A stretch of 64,000 nt of DNA from Dolomedes plantarius (lineage: Eukaryota > Arthropoda > Arachnida > Araneae > Dolomedidae), in assembly GCA_907164885.2 (NCBI GenBank), contig OU015490.1, forward strand, positions 224,435,054 through 224,499,053, in the 5' to 3' direction. The position numbers and the translations under genes are program-made. Each line of letters opens with the position of its first letter. Positions within the stretch are counted from its first letter, which is position 1. Below the pieces are notes generated by a model, which worked only from the letters and a program-made list of their open reading frames with translations, made no database searches and had not been told where the DNA came from. This document shows positions 1-13,232 of this stretch, piece by piece.

Positions 1-620
1 TTTCCTATCATGCTTGGAACTCTATCAGACTTTACGGATACGATCTTCTTTAGGCCAACATTCAATTCGGTGAACTCTTTCTTAACTTTATTCATAATAT
101 CAATGCCAATAGTTTTTCCTCTTAATGCCATCAATTTAATCAATTCCTCCATCATCATATTTCCAGAAGTGATCTGACAATAACTGCATGTCGGGCAAAT
201 CCAAGCATCTGTGCTCTCGTCCAAAGATATAGAATACATTTCTGCATTTTTAAAAATCGGATGAAAGTTGTTCGAAAACATCTTTGTTCAGTGACAAGAT
301 TCTATCTTTTACCGTATTCCTACTTAACGGCAATTCTCGGATACGTTTAATTATCGAGTCCATATTTTCAAAATCGTCAAATAGGCTGTCCGAGCACACT
401 AGGAAAGATTCTTTCAAAACGTCGCCATCTGACAGCGGTTTCCCATGTTTCGCAATACAGTATGACAAATGAAAACTCGCCGCTGCAATATTATTTTTAG
501 GATAAAATGTAGATTTGAAAATAGAAATCTGTACCTGGTATTGCGATGATGAATTTTTGTGATTTGTTTCAAAGTGGCGCTTTACTTTGAAGCTACGTGA
601 AATAACAGTTTAGTTACAAT
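1..620 (-). pseudogene. hAT-type transposase fragment (GTF2IRD2/ZBED-like)
   Basis: Reading the minus strand from about 620 down to 1 gives an N-terminal BED-like remnant and then a stretch close to domesticated and transposon hAT proteins of the GTF2IRD2/ZBED group. Motifs seen are YCIAKHGKPLSDG, a PLSRNTV helix, ISLDESTD (which carries the first catalytic Asp of hAT enzymes) and VSVKSDRVPSMIG (around the second Asp). The frame shifts near 248, between EQLSSDF and the following KNAEMYSISLDESTD, and the piece runs off the window at base 1. Such proteins cut and paste hAT transposons with 8-bp target duplications. No terminal repeats are visible, so this is a partial, dead copy. The family call is from motif order only. 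Confidence 0.72.
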
Positions 621-913
621 TAACATATAACACTTTTTCTTCTTTTTCTATGACCCCAAATTTGGGAAACCACTCCTTGTGATACGATCTTTCACTTCCA
701 CTCGCTTCGCTTCCATACTTTCGTTTCAGAGTCTTCTACATATCAGCACCCACATAAAAAAAACATGAGAAATATCTATCAATCACAGACGTTCTCAGCT
801 ATTCTAAATAATTTAAAAATCGCAAGAGAAAATATTAAAATAAACGAGACCGCGGAGGAAAAGCTATTTAGCTTCTTCCACGCGCTCTTTAAATGTGTCC
901 AAACTGCTGGATA

Positions 914-3580
914 ATGGACCCCCTTTCGCTGTCTGTTTTTGCATGCAACACAAACGGTATAAATACTAAAATCTGTGAGTTCAAGGAGTTTGTTAATGAA
1001 CACAACCCCGATCTAATTTTAATTCAGGAAACCCACCTCAGACCAGTGGATAAACTCAGTCTACAACTACACCACCTATAGAAACGACTACACAAATTCT
1101 ACTCATCCCATTAGAGGCACTGCTATCTTAGTTAAAAATACTCTCCCACACCATAAAATCATTCTCCCCCCTCTTAAGTGCATTAACACAACCGCTATCA
1201 ACATTAAATTAAACAACATTCCTCTCTATACAATCATCGCTATCTGTATCCCGCCAATGCAAAAATCTAACGAAATTAATTCAAACCTAAATGCTTTAAA
1301 CTCTCTTAATTTACATACTTTAATTTTCGGCAACCTTAATGCCCAACATAAACTCTGGAATTGTAAAACTAATAACTACTATGGTAACATAATCTGTAAT
1401 TTTAATAGTAAAACTAACTTTGATATTATCGCCCCCACTTCTCTACTAATACTGATAGTATAATTGACTTCGCCCTAGTTAAAGGTTTCCCTCATGATCT
1501 TTCTATTAATACCCACTGTGAACTCACGTCCGACCACAACCCAGTTGAAATCCGTATCCCGCTTGACACAAATCCCTAAATCATTACTCATACCAAACAA
1601 AATCAACTGGGACACCTTCAAAAATGAACTTAATAACATTAACTACATTCCCCCCCATTGTCAACAATATTAATGACCTGGCAAATCTAGTCAAAAGCAT
1701 CACCACAGATATTAATGATAGCTTAAATAAAAGCACTAAACTAATACCCCCTCGTGTTAAAACACACAACGACCAACACCTTAAAATTCTAATAAACAAC
1801 AAAAACAGAACACCTAAAGCATGGCAGCATAACAGAACTACTGCTAACAAAACAATAATGAATAAAACTCAGGAAGATCTTAGATTTTACCTTCGTGATC
1901 AATCGAACATTAATTGGAATAATTACTCAGACTCAATAGACACAACTGACAATTCCATTTGGAGAGCCGCCAGGCGTTTTAAAAATCAATACCGGACCAT
2001 TTCTCCTTTAAAAAACCCCGATAATAACACTAACGTTCTCACGGAGGAGGAAAAATGCCAAGTTATTTGCAAAAATTTCGTTAAAAATTTCACCTCAAAT
2101 CAAATTTCCAACCCAAGTACTGAAAACATAGTCAAAAACAATATAAACCTCTTCTTAAATACCCCTCACGAAAGTCCCACTCCTTATATTGTCCCTCCCG
2201 ACGTCAAAGCAATCATTAAAAATCTCTCAAAAAGAAAATCCCCTGGGGAAGATAACATCAACAATACAATGCTTAAAAATCTCCCTTATAAGTACATCTT
2301 CAAAATTACTATTTTAATCATCTCAACATTTAAATTCGAATATTTTCCCCACAGCTGGAAAACTCCATAATTGTTCTAATCTTAAAACCTAACAAACCCC
2401 AATCCTCTCCTTCCAGCTATCGCCCTATCAACCTTCTAAATTCACTTAGTAAAATTACCGAAAAATTTATATCCAGAAAAATAAATGAGCACCTTGATGA
2501 TAATCTAATCATTATTCCATACCAATTTGGCTTCAGAAAATCTCTTTCAGCCCCCCCATCAAGTTTATTGCCTTGCTGAAAACCTCGGTAGTGCTAAGAA
2601 AAATAAATCCTCCACTGCAGCTCTTTTCCTTCATATTTCCCTAGCCTTTGATAAACTTTGAATAGACGGTCTTATTCATAAACTTATTAATTTCAACTTT
2701 CCATCCCAAATTATTCACCTCCTAATCTCTTACCTTAAAAACAGCACCTTTCAAGTAAAAATTAACTGCCAACTTTCTGGCAAATTTAATATACTCTCTG
2801 GAGTCCCTCAAGGCAGCGTTATCTCCCCAATTTTGTTTAACATATTTATAAACGATGTCCCCCCAAATTACCAACACTAATCTTGCAATTTTCGCTGATG
2901 ACACAGCCCTCTACGCCACCAGTAAAAAATTTAAATATGCAGTTAAATACATCAATACCCACATGTCCTCCATTCAAAATTGGCTCGACAAATGGAAAAT
3001 TAATATTAATTCTGAAAAATGCGTTGCTCTTATGTTTACCACTAAACGTAAAAAGACATACAACAGTCACCAAATTCAAATAGGAAACACAAAAAATCAC
3101 TGGTCTGATACCGTTAAATACCTTGGAGTCGTTTTAGACAAAAATGGTCACTTGGAAATATCATATCCTCCATGTCAAGGAGAAGTTCCGAGCAGCCAGA
3201 AGATTAATTTACCCATTAATTGCTCGGAACAGCAAATTAAGCATAGCCAATAAAATGCTCATTTACAACTCCTATCTTTGTCCTATCTTAACTTATGAAG
3301 GGTCAGCGTGGTCATACAGTGCGAATTCCCATATTAAAAAACTAGCATCTGCTCAGAGCAGCACCATTAGGCAAATCATTAACGCGGATTGGTATTTCAG
3401 AAATACTTGTATCTACAGGGAGTTTGGAATCCCTACTATTCGAAATTATCTCAAAAATCAAGCTATTAACTTTCATAACTCAATTGACAAATGATCTTTT
3501 AAAAAATCTTGCAGATTATGACCACGCAGACCCCACTAACAGGAAAAGGCCGCGTGCTATCCTGAGTCTTTCGTCTTAAA
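914..3580 (+). mobile_element. Jockey-clade LINE, ORF2 (endonuclease + RT), degenerate
   Basis: The ATG at 914 opens an APE-type endonuclease (FACNTNGINTKICEF, then LILIQETHLRP). The reading moves between frames through 1081, 1257-1463 and about 1500 (LTSDHNPVEI). Reverse transcriptase follows at 1624-2370 and 2370-3253: KRKSPGEDNINNTMLKN, SYRPINLLNSLSKITEKFI, SGVPQGSVISPILFN, the catalytic FADDTALYA near 2892, and KYLGVVLDKNGH near 3115. The C-terminal thumb region is in 3144-3494 and ends in RKRPRAILSLSS near 3579. No RNase H domain is present, which fits the jockey clade. At least five frameshifts or stops mean no full ORF2 can be made. The 3' untranslated end is not sharply defined. Confidence 0.88.
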
Positions 3581-4540
3581 GTTTTTGTTTGTCCTCGTCA
3601 TTTAAATAAAAATATAAAAAATATAAAAAACAATATTTGGCTTTGCCAAGGCAAAAAACATTTAAAAAATTTATAAAATGAAATAAAATCTTATTTACTA
3701 TCCTTAAACTTCCTTCTCGCGTTTTTTTATTTGTCTCTGAGTAAATCCTTTCGGATTTGCTTATTTTCCTAGTATTAGAAAACACGGATTCTAAACCTTA
3801 TCTCTCTGTCCAATCACTTTTCTTCCTCCTCTCTCTACTTGCCAATTGTAATCCAGCTTGCAGACAGCCATTAACTCCACCCTCATCAGTGAAGTATCAC
3901 GAAGGTCCTGGAGACGTCCAATGAGAACTCTTCATTTCACCCTCCAATGCTCTGACCAAAAACTCTAGTTCACTTTTGTGTTGCACTTTTACGGTACAGA
4001 AGAAGATAACTGCGGGCATTCCTTTTCTCATTTCGGTGGAACTTTCGCTCTCCGTTGTCAATTTCATGAAATATCTGTGTTAGAAGGCGATGGCCTAGGT
4101 AACACAGTTAATCACGTTCCTATGGTCTTATGGTATGGTAGTGCCATCTAGCGAAAATCTCACGTGTTTATAAGGAAGTGCTTCGGCTTAAAGAATTGAA
4201 ATTTGGCAAAAAGAGGAAAAAATAAATTTCAAACAATAATTATTTAAAAAAATTGTTTCTAGTATAAATTAGGTTATGGACCTCTCAATCCGACGAATAA
4301 AAATCAAAATATGAAAAGTTAAATTAAATTGATATTAAAACAATTTGATCGTCTCGCGTGTCGTCTAAAATTGCTTCTCGTGTCACTATGTAACCTGTGG
4401 GTAACAGGTTCGCCATCCCTGTCTCAGCTCAAAAAATTTAAAGATAAAACGAAAGTACCAATATTTCTCTGTAATCTGTACCACAAAAGAAAAAACTAAA
4501 ATTGTTTATTATATCTCTAATTTCCTTGGATTTTTTTGTT
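3581..4540. other. Non-coding stretch after the LINE
   Basis: AT-rich sequence with no ORF that I can support. The first part, to about 3800, may be the 3' untranslated region of the upstream LINE. No terminal repeats, tRNA-like boxes or splice-flanked coding blocks were seen. Confidence 0.4.
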
Positions 4541-4544
4541 AAAG

Positions 4545-5085
4545 TTAAGAGCTATAAATTCAAAGGAGGTGTAAAGCAGTGCAATAATTGTTAAAATTTC
4601 CACCACAGTAGTGACACTTGTAAAATGGATACTAAACGTCCTAAGTGCGCAAGCAGCCACCATACCAGGAACTGCGAGATGCCAAAGACAGAAAAGGCAA
4701 CGTGTGCTAACTGTGGAGATCATCCGGCTAATTATAAGGGCTGTGTAAGCTATTCCACCTTTATCAAAAAACAATTAGTAGCCAAAAAGCTAGAGAAACC
4801 AGCCGACTTGGTCAAATTGATAGCGAAATAGAGGAACCCAACTTAGGAAATCCGGTAGCCACCGATGAAAACTCAGATATCTTCAGTAAAAAGTTTAGCG
4901 ATCTCTTCAAAAACCGAAAATCAAATCCTATTCCCATAGAAACAGCTAATAGTTTTCCTAACTTAAGTGAAATTGATACTTACATATCTAAGATTCGAGA
5001 AATTGAAAGGTTGTTAAAATCTATCGCTGAAATTTCTTCCAAACTAAAGTTCAACAACTTTAGCCACTTTAGAAAGGGAAGATAA
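4545..5085 (+). pseudogene. Jockey-type LINE ORF1 fragment (CCHC gag-like)
   Basis: Plus-strand reading shows serial zinc knuckles typical of jockey ORF1 nucleic-acid-binding proteins: QCNNC-x-NFHHSSDTC broken by a stop at about 4597, then KCASSHHTRNC and ATCANCGDHPANYKGC (4643-4745). A frame change at about 4828 leads into a PTLGN/ATDENSD linker and a C-terminal segment ending in SKLKFNNFSHFRKGR near 5085. ORF1 proteins coat LINE RNA. This is the C-terminal half only, and it lies downstream of the ORF2 at 914-3580, so it belongs to another copy or a rearranged one. Confidence 0.8.
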
Positions 5086-5150
5086 AAGACTTATGGGCCT
5101 GTAGTTTTTAGGAATGGATGGATCCTCACCAGGTTTATGAATGGGAAGAT
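5085..5150 (-). pseudogene. Short jockey-type reverse transcriptase scrap
   Basis: The minus strand encodes PIHKPGEDPSIPKNYRPISL without a break. This is the RT block 1-2 junction of jockey-like LINEs (HKPGKDPxxPxxYRPISLL). Coding similarity stops on both sides. It abuts the oppositely oriented ORF1 piece, which suggests scrambled LINE debris. Confidence 0.75.
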
Positions 5151-5299
5151 TATGGCTGAGTACATTGTCACGTGAGATACAACGTGAGCTGCTGTAGTAT
5201 ATAAGGGTCGTGTGCTCAGCCCCCCAAATCCTCGAATAGATTTTTGAAAAATCTGGCTTTAAGTGGCCTAGTTTTTATATAGTTTTCCATCTTTATTAC

Positions 5300-6180
5300 A
5301 CATCCTAGAACGAGATTCAGTGGATGACTCAACGATTTCGATGCAAGTGCTATCTGTGAATGATGCAATGGGTCCACAAACAATCCGGGGCTTTGCGACG
5401 AATCAGTGCCTGTAGGCCTCCGTAATGACCAGACATTGATCGAGCACCATCAATGCACACAGCGATGCACTTTGTCCAGTCCAAATCCTTTTCCGTCATA
5501 AATATGTCAAGGATATCGAACATATCTTCAGCCGTTGTACTTCCAGTAATGCTTTTACAAAACAGGTCTTCAACAATAGTACAACCATCAATGATACGTA
5601 CATATCTGTTGAGGTGTGCATTCTTATAGCTGTCTGTGGCCTCATCTAGTCACTATCCAAACTCATTTCCTTTTATTTTCTTATCAATTGATCGTTGAGA
5701 TCCTGAGCCATGTGCTGGATTTTCAATTGATAGTGTTGTTCGACAAAGGAATATTCGCCAGAAGTTTCTCCGCATTTTCTTCTATCATTATATTATTCAT
5801 GTCCACAGCAGTCGGTAGAATTAATTCCTCAGCAATAGTGTGGGCCTTTTTGCACTTCGCTACTCTATATGCCACCTTGAAAGACTCCAAGGTAATTTTT
5901 GGCACTGACGCTTGCTTAGTGAAAACATTTTTTTGTTGGTGCAAATCTCTCATTTTTCTGCTAAAATATTCACGTGGTTTGTCGACCATGTTCGGATGCA
6001 TTTTTCAAGCTGTCGTCTCAATTTACTTGGGTTCATGCTCTCAGATGATAGAACTTTAGAACAGATCACATACTGCGGTCTCTCTTCATCCTTGACGTCT
6101 ATGGAAATGAAGCTAAAATCCAAGTAGCTGTCTTCGTATTTTACAGCATTTCCACTTCTATCCATGCATGTCACATGTCG
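5300..6180 (-). pseudogene. hAT transposase fragment (ZBED5/SCAND3-like)
   Basis: Read on the minus strand from 6180. A degenerate BED finger region (KYEDSYLDFSFISI, PQYVICSKVLSSESMNPSKLRRQLEKC) is followed after a frame change by REYFSRKMRDLHQQKNVF, then VAYRVAKCKKAHTIAEELILP and the IPLSNNTI helix (5723-6001). After another break comes DEATDSYKNAHLNRYVRIIDG, then KCIAVCIDGARSMSGHYGGL and WTHCIIHR (5640-5320). The order matches ZBED5-like hAT proteins. The Asp motifs DEAT and DGARS survive, but stops and shifts break the ORF. It is a different family from the piece at 1-620, and no terminal repeats were found. Confidence 0.82.
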
Positions 6181-6728
6181 ATGGATGATTTTTATTAGTA
6201 CTTGTATTATCGTTTTTTTTCATCAAAAATCTATCCATTTTTACGAAAAATATCTATACAGATTTCTTAGAACATATGTACAGCGACCACTTGCGAGATA
6301 ATTGACGACAGGACTACCTGCCCGAATAATCAGACGGTATGAGTAGTCAGAGGAAAAGGGAGAAGGAATGTCACCACTCTCGTTTGTTATTGTTTATTAT
6401 GAAATATCTGCAGCCTAGAGGGCAGGTGCCCTCCAATCGTTCGGGAGTGAAGTGGTTTGCAGTGATTGACCGTGGCATTTTTTCCTTTTGCTAAGGAAGA
6501 ATGCACATACAAGACAAGAATACGACCAGCTATGGGAAAGCTTATATGAGATGTGTAATGGTCAGGCCATGGTACGTGTCACGAGACAAAACCGGACACT
6601 CCTTAAACTGTGCCTAATCTATTGATTCGATCTTTTCTCTTGAAGCAAACACAAACTATAAAATAGCGAACTCGAAGAGGATAATTGTTTTCCCCTTTTC
6701 GTTCATTTTCGTCAAGGCTTTCGTCAAG
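6181..6728. other. Non-coding stretch left of the Harbinger element
   Basis: No supported ORF or repeat ends. The sequence stops at the TTA target duplication (6729-6731) of the Harbinger transposon. Confidence 0.4.
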
Positions 6729-6964
6729 TTAAGCTAAGTGTGCACTTGTGACAAAACAGTCTCGAGAGTAGTCTCGACACTAGACTCACAAATGGATAGG
6801 GGCCTGAGAGCAGTCTCGGCGAAAAGCAGGTGCAAGTATCAGAGATTGCAGCTGTCACAAGTGGACATGCTCATTTCTGCTCTCGAGACTTAGTCTCCAG
6901 TCTTCTGTCGTTGTTTGAAGATTTTTGTCAGAGCTGAGACTATGGGAGGCGTTATAAATTTCGT

Positions 6965-7052
6965 TGCTAATCGTTTGGAGGTTTGTCATTGGTCAAATAT
7001 ATTTCAATACTTTAACGCTTCCGCTATCGGACTCCTATGTGAACAGGCCCTT
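6965..7052. repeat. Half of a CCTGTTCACATAG-type MITE
   Basis: The segment contains GCTAATCGTTTGGAGGTTT and ends in CCTATGTGAACAGGCCC. Both blocks recur inverted in the palindromic MITE at 51932-52100. Only one arm is present here, between the left Harbinger end and the MADF gene. Confidence 0.55.
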
Positions 7053-7133
7053 GATTTCCCGTGCTTTTATTTATTCATTTTTTATTTCGCAATAAATCGG
7101 CAAATAATATTATTCTTTACACGTTCTTTAAAA

Positions 7134-9687
7134 ATGAGTGAAAAGAAGGTTTTACCGATAAAAGAGAGTGGACAGACGATGAAGTGTTTGAGTTAATGCA
7201 TCTGTATGAGGAAGAGGAGTTTTTATGGAATGTTACACATAAATTTTACAGGAATCGGGAAAAAAAAGTGAGCGTGTTCGAAGAATTTGCAAGAAAATTT
7301 AAAAATTGTGATGGGAATGAAGTACAGCGGAAGATTCATAACTTACGTAACCAGGTATGTATATTTATCAAATTGAACTAACCCAAATTCGAATGCCACT
7401 TAACTGATTAATTAAATTTACTGTCACTCTTAACTTTTTAGGTATCACACGAAATGCAAAAAATGAAAAGACTGAAGATTGGTGATGGTGCAAATGACAG
7501 ATACGATAGTAAATGGAAGTTTTTCTCTGCATTAAAGTTCATTGTGCCTAGCTTCACACCAACAAAATCTACGTCAAACGTTGTGAGTATATTTATTAAT
7601 TTAATTCAATGTTTTTCACTCTTAATGAATTGGTTTAATATTTCCTAAATAATCAACCTATGGAATCGACCAAAAAATTATTTAATAAGCTTTACGAAAG
7701 ATTGTTCAATACGCTATAACTTCGGTAATACTGGTCGTATTGAGATGGGATTTTTTTTATTTTGTAGATCTCAATTTCTTCTTTAAAACGATTCTTTAAA
7801 ATTCATAACTGTTGAAGTGAAAAAAAAGTCGAGAAAAAATTAATCTTTCTCATGATAAATATGCCGTAAGTATTATTACAAATTTTGTATTGTATTGTAA
7901 TGTAATGTTTTGTTAAATAAACAGAATTATTCAATTATTTAATTAATTATTTTATTTACCATAAAATTATAACAAAAATTATATATGAATAATAAAAATA
8001 AAAAAATTGAATAATAAAAATTATATATTAAAAAATAATTATTATTATTCAAGCGATTAATCGATATTGCCAGCGAACTTCACCAGCAGTTGTCATAAAA
8101 TATTCTCTAAATTCGTCTCTCACATCTTTTTGAGAGACTGAATAATTTCGCTGATAGACCCTTTGTATTGGAAACAATGATCCTTCTGGTGGAGGTTCAT
8201 TCCGCCATTCGCCATTTACAATTTCATGTGCACCAGGATCTTCAAAATCAACTGAACCAGGGTACAAATAATATTTCGTAGTGGAAATCAAAAAGTTATG
8301 CAATGCACATATTGCCAGAGTAACATCTTTTACTTTATTAGGTGCTAAATTTATTGGTTTTCGGATAACTCTGAATTTACTAGACATAATGCCAAATACA
8401 TTTTCTATAATACGACGAGCCCTGCTTAGTCGGTAATTAAAAATTCTGTTTGGTGCAGGTTGATTTCGGTACCCATAGGGCTTTAACATGTATGATGTCA
8501 TCGCAAAGGCATCGTCAGCTACCATTATGTACGGAACTGGCAAACATCTTTGGGGTAATGCTTCTGGTTCAGGAAGCGGTAACTGCTTGCTTTCCAAAGC
8601 ATCGTGTAGGGAGCAGTTAGTAAAGACACCTCCATCAGAAATTCTACCGTTGCAACCAACATCAACATAAATTAATTTATAATTGGCATCTGCGACTCCC
8701 ATCAAAACAATGCTGTGTGTCTGCTTATGGTTGTAGTAAAGGCTTCCACAGTTCGCAGGTGCAACCATTGTAATATGCTTCCCATCAATAGCTCCGAAGC
8801 AATGTGGAAATTGCCATTTTAATGCAAATTGATCTGCGTATTCCTTCAATTCTTCAGCAGTTGAAGGTGGCTGAAAAAAAATTAAACGATTTTATTTAGA
8901 TATGATTACCTTATTATTGCTAGAAACATTAATTATTTTAAACTAATTTTGAGACTTTGAGTTTTTGTTTGATCTTCTACATTAATTATTTTGATTTGAA
9001 AACAAATTATTTTGTTTTTCTACCAGAAAATGAGAAATATTTTTTTCTCCAATTTTTACGGATAAAAATTGGAGAAAAAATATTTCTCATTTTTCTGGTA
9101 CAAAAACAAAATAAATTATTTATTTTCGAATCAAAATAAAGATTTTATTGTTCACACCTGCTATATTGTGTTCCTAATTTTTCAGAATAACACCCTGGAC
9201 AACTCGGAAATTTTTGAGGATGATCAAGTAGAAAGTGAGCCAAGAAAAATCAAACGAAAAATCCCTTGCAAAAAAAAAATCACAAACTCAAGATGAGAAT
9301 GACATTCTAAAGGAAGCAATAGAAATTATGAAAAAGCCGAAAGACGATTTTGATCGCTTTGGAGAATACGTAGCTTTGGAATTTAAAAATTTAAAATCAG
9401 ATTATTACAGAGGGCAATTAAAAAGTGTTATTCGTAAATCGATAGCACTTATTTCTGATATGGATGAAAGAAGCTACTGATCCACCGTATCATCCTCTTC
9501 AAATGCAAATGCTTCATCCTCCGAAAAAAAAAACTGGTCCAATGTGCCATCCTCTTCAAATTCAAGTACTACACCTTCCCTAATTGCATCACCAACTATC
9601 GCTGTTGACAAGAACCTTCCTCCATCAAGTGCTGAGACTCAAACAATCCAAGAATTTTTCAATTCATTTTGTGCTAGTTTATTATAA
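7134..9687 (+). pseudogene. MADF-type accessory gene of Harbinger, three exons, frameshifted
   Basis: Exon 1 (7134-7354) starts MSEKKVLPI and after a 1-nt shift near 7160 continues EWTDDEVFELMHLYEEEEFLWN, a MADF/Myb-SANT-like domain. The donor is CAG|GTATGT. Exon 2 (7442-7582) gives VSHEMQKMKRLKIG and KWKFFSALKFIVPSF, with donor GTT|GTGAGT. Exon 3 (from 9186, acceptor TTTTTCAG) gives an acidic linker, a frameshift in an A-run near 9270-9280, then the BESS-like FGEYVALEFKNLKSDYYRGQLKSVI spread over about 9350-9440. A TGA at 9478-9480 interrupts the frame, but a Ser-rich tail stays open to TAA at 9685-9687, and AATAAA follows near 9724. The protein would help bind transposon ends. Two shifts and a stop make it non-functional as read. 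The opposite-strand transposase exon 3 lies in its second intron. Confidence 0.75.
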
Positions 9688-12600
9688 AGTGTAAATATTT
9701 ATGTTTCTGTTTTGTAGTTTCATAATAAAAATAAAGTAACTTTTTAATTTATAATTTGCTCACTAATAATTTTACACATACCTTCAAATATTCTTCCTTT
9801 AAATTATCATAAATAGCTTGACATACTTCAGGAACTATTCTTCCAATTGTACAAGGTGGAAGGCGGAAAAGGTACTGCAGAATACAATTAGCATCTCCTG
9901 AAAATTCATAGTTATGTATACTCACTATTCAAAAAATCCAATATTCAAGAGGTGAGTACAATAGAGTCCCGGTAATCGGAACCCCGATGGTCCGGACATC
10001 CGGTTAATCCGAACGGGATTTAAAAAAAATACTAATAGTAGGGGATCATGTCTGACGTCCCGTGGCGGTATTAATGATGGGAACATGGGTGGATATTTTT
10101 TTCATCAGAAACTACCTGTAGATGAATAATTTCCATGGTGTCACTCTTTGGTGTGTGGCGTATAGCAGTAATGACGTCATCAAGATGGCCGCCATGGAAT
10201 TAAAAAAAAATCCACTTTATTTCGGTTATTTATCGGCCGATTTTCTTTTGTAATACCTCATATTGAAGATAATTAAAATGTCTAGATGACAGATGCAGAA
10301 TCATTGGAGACGGAGTCGTCATAGAGCACAAAAGGGAGAAAGAGCGTCCTCTGAAGAAGATGGTTGACTCGCGGTTGGAACCTGTGTTATGCTAGGTCAA
10401 AGTTACATTGGAGACCCTCCATGAAGGATAAAAAACTTTTGTGCTTGTAATTAAATTAACATTATACATAAAGACAAAACACTTCATGTCGGCTGGCCAG
10501 CCATTGAAAAATCAAAGAAAAAAAACACCCCTGTAAATTATACATAGAAAGTGCATTCAAAACACATGGAAAAATGGTAACAAAATAATTACAAAACAAC
10601 TTAAATTGGTGTCATACATAAATGAATGCACTATAAGAGTCAACCTTGTGACAAAGAGCATGGTTGCATAGTAAAATAAGTGTCATTACTATATAAGGAA
10701 GGTTACAAGACACGTCTGCATGAAAAACATAACCCTCAAAACAGTGTATAACACTGTACCATGCCTAGCACAAAAAGTAAAAAGGAAATGTGCTTACAAA
10801 CTTAAAAAAACAAGTGCAAAAATTACATTGGGATACACATGTTAAGATGAGTACATACGCTAGAACAGGGATGGGCATTTAGTCGATCGCGACCGACCGG
10901 TGGACCACCAAGACATTTTGGGGGTGACCACCTTTACTAAGACCTAAGACGCGCATACTAAAAGAAACATATTTTTGGAACACCGACGCGATTTTCTTTA
11001 AACGTGGTTTTAAAAGAGTAAGTTTTTTTTTCTTGTAGTTATGTAGGTAAGTACATATTCCGCATTTATTATTAAGTTATAATAAATATTGTAGACCTTT
11101 TTTTTAGCTCACCACACCTACGTCACTGGGTGGACCGCAACACCTTGACAAAATTAGAAGTAGCCCGTACCTTGGAAAAGTCTGCTCACCCCTGCCCTAG
11201 AGCATTAAAAAAAACTTAACGAATCATAGAAATATGCAACACCATGTTATTCAAAAATGTTACACAGTATAGTAAAATTACATGATGATTTTGTTTGCAA
11301 AAAGGACAAGTTAATGATTTATACACTTCACAAAATGGCAGGTGAGATATACAAAAATAAGAAAAAATATAAAAATTTCACCAATATAAATTTATAAAGG
11401 CATGAGTTATAAATGCATGAATTGTGATCTATACATAATACATAAGTGCATTTACAACAGTTGTTGTTGAACGAAAGACAGTACAACTTGTGTTCGGTTC
11501 AAGATTGCCTATATTTTTTTTTGGTTTCAAGTGGTAAATTTTAACTTAAAATATGGATGGTGTAATTAAATTCGACCGACCGTCTAAGCGAAAGCGAGTG
11601 AAGGACATAGACTTTGAATTGTGTATATTGTGCCAACATCTATTGAATGAGGATTTGGTTAAAACCTCAAGTACTCAGCACAAACTGTTTGATGCAGTGA
11701 GAGTTCGAAACAAGTGTAAAGACAGTGATTATCAGCACCTCGAAGAATACGCTCGAAAATTTACAGTGGAAGGAATAACCCAGCTAAATGCCCGGTGGCA
11801 TTTAACTTGCTACAAGAAATGCACGTACAAAGGTAACATTCATAGACTACAGGCCAGGTATAAAAAGCAACAAGCGGAAATTGAAATAGCTTCCCCAGGC
11901 TCGGTGTGCAATAAGGTCCACCCGTGTACAAGAGGCCAAAATCTTGGCACGAAACTACATAAAAATGCCTGCTTCTTTTTCGATAGACTTGAAGCTAGGA
12001 GACATCCATTATATACCGCTTCCATCAAAAAGGTAGTTCAGAGGATCTGATGCTGTCTAGCGAAGTGAAAATAGCAATTGGAAGTTAAAACTGAGTGGAT
12101 TCATTAATCCAGAAGATGTACATGCATATGATGTAGCATACCACAAAGAATGTTGCACAAAAAACGTCATTGCGAAGTACTGATGAAGTTGAAACAACAC
12201 CTAACTTGCCAGAATGTATTAGTCAAGTCGAATCCATAGATCGTTTGCTAGATTCTTTTTTGGAAGGTAATGTTGTCACGATGGCAGATCCTGAGAGACA
12301 CTATAGAGATATCTGTCACTGGAATGGTGTTAAACGGCAAGACATGTTGTCAAGAAAATCTCTTAAAATACTTATTGAGCATGAATTATTTTACATGAAT
12401 GTAGTATTTAACGACCCTATCTCCAAAAATCAATCACAGCGTATTTCTTTGAAATTTGTCAATGATGTTTTGTTGTCGCGGGTGGAATCCAATTCTGATA
12501 TGAACGCGAGTATGGAAGTTCTGTATCAAGCAGCTAAATTATTACGTAAAACCATACTGACAGAGGAGAAATGGAAGTTTACAAGTTCTATAACGAAGAA

Positions 12601-13162
12601 AAAAATCATAAATATCATACCGAAAGAAATTCTATACTTTTTCAAATGGTATATTGGAGGGAACAAAAAAAAGGGAAAGTTTGCAGATTGATAACAAACA
12701 TTTGAATCAAAGGGGTGCTGCATTATCACAAACTCTTATGTATGAGTGCCAAACTGAAAGACAAACCGTTTATAGTAGCACGGCGTTAGTTAAACGCAGA
12801 CACTCACGGGACCTTCCTCTACAAGTTGCTGTTGGCCTAACGATACATAGTAAAACTCGCAGAAAATTCTTGGTTCAGCTCATGCATGGTTCGGGTTACT
12901 CGATTGATTATAATAAAGTTTTCTTGAGACTGCTATAGCCAATGAAGTTCTGAACCATATGGAAGACAATGACGCATTGTATGTCCCACCCGATATTGTG
13001 AAAGGGAGATTTATCTTTTGTACAGCAGATCATTTAGACTTCCTTGGAGACACGCCTGATGGACTAGGAACCCTTCACGCAACTGTGATGACTTCTTATC
13101 AAGAATATAACGAAGGTGAATTGCAATCTATAACCCTGTCTGATGCTGAAATTTAAACGCTG

Positions 13163-13232
<70 letters not shown>

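Noticed and set aside
914..5085. One complete jockey element with ORF2 and ORF1
   Set aside because: ORF1 lies downstream of ORF2, the wrong order, and a minus-strand RT scrap adjoins it. They are separate fragments.
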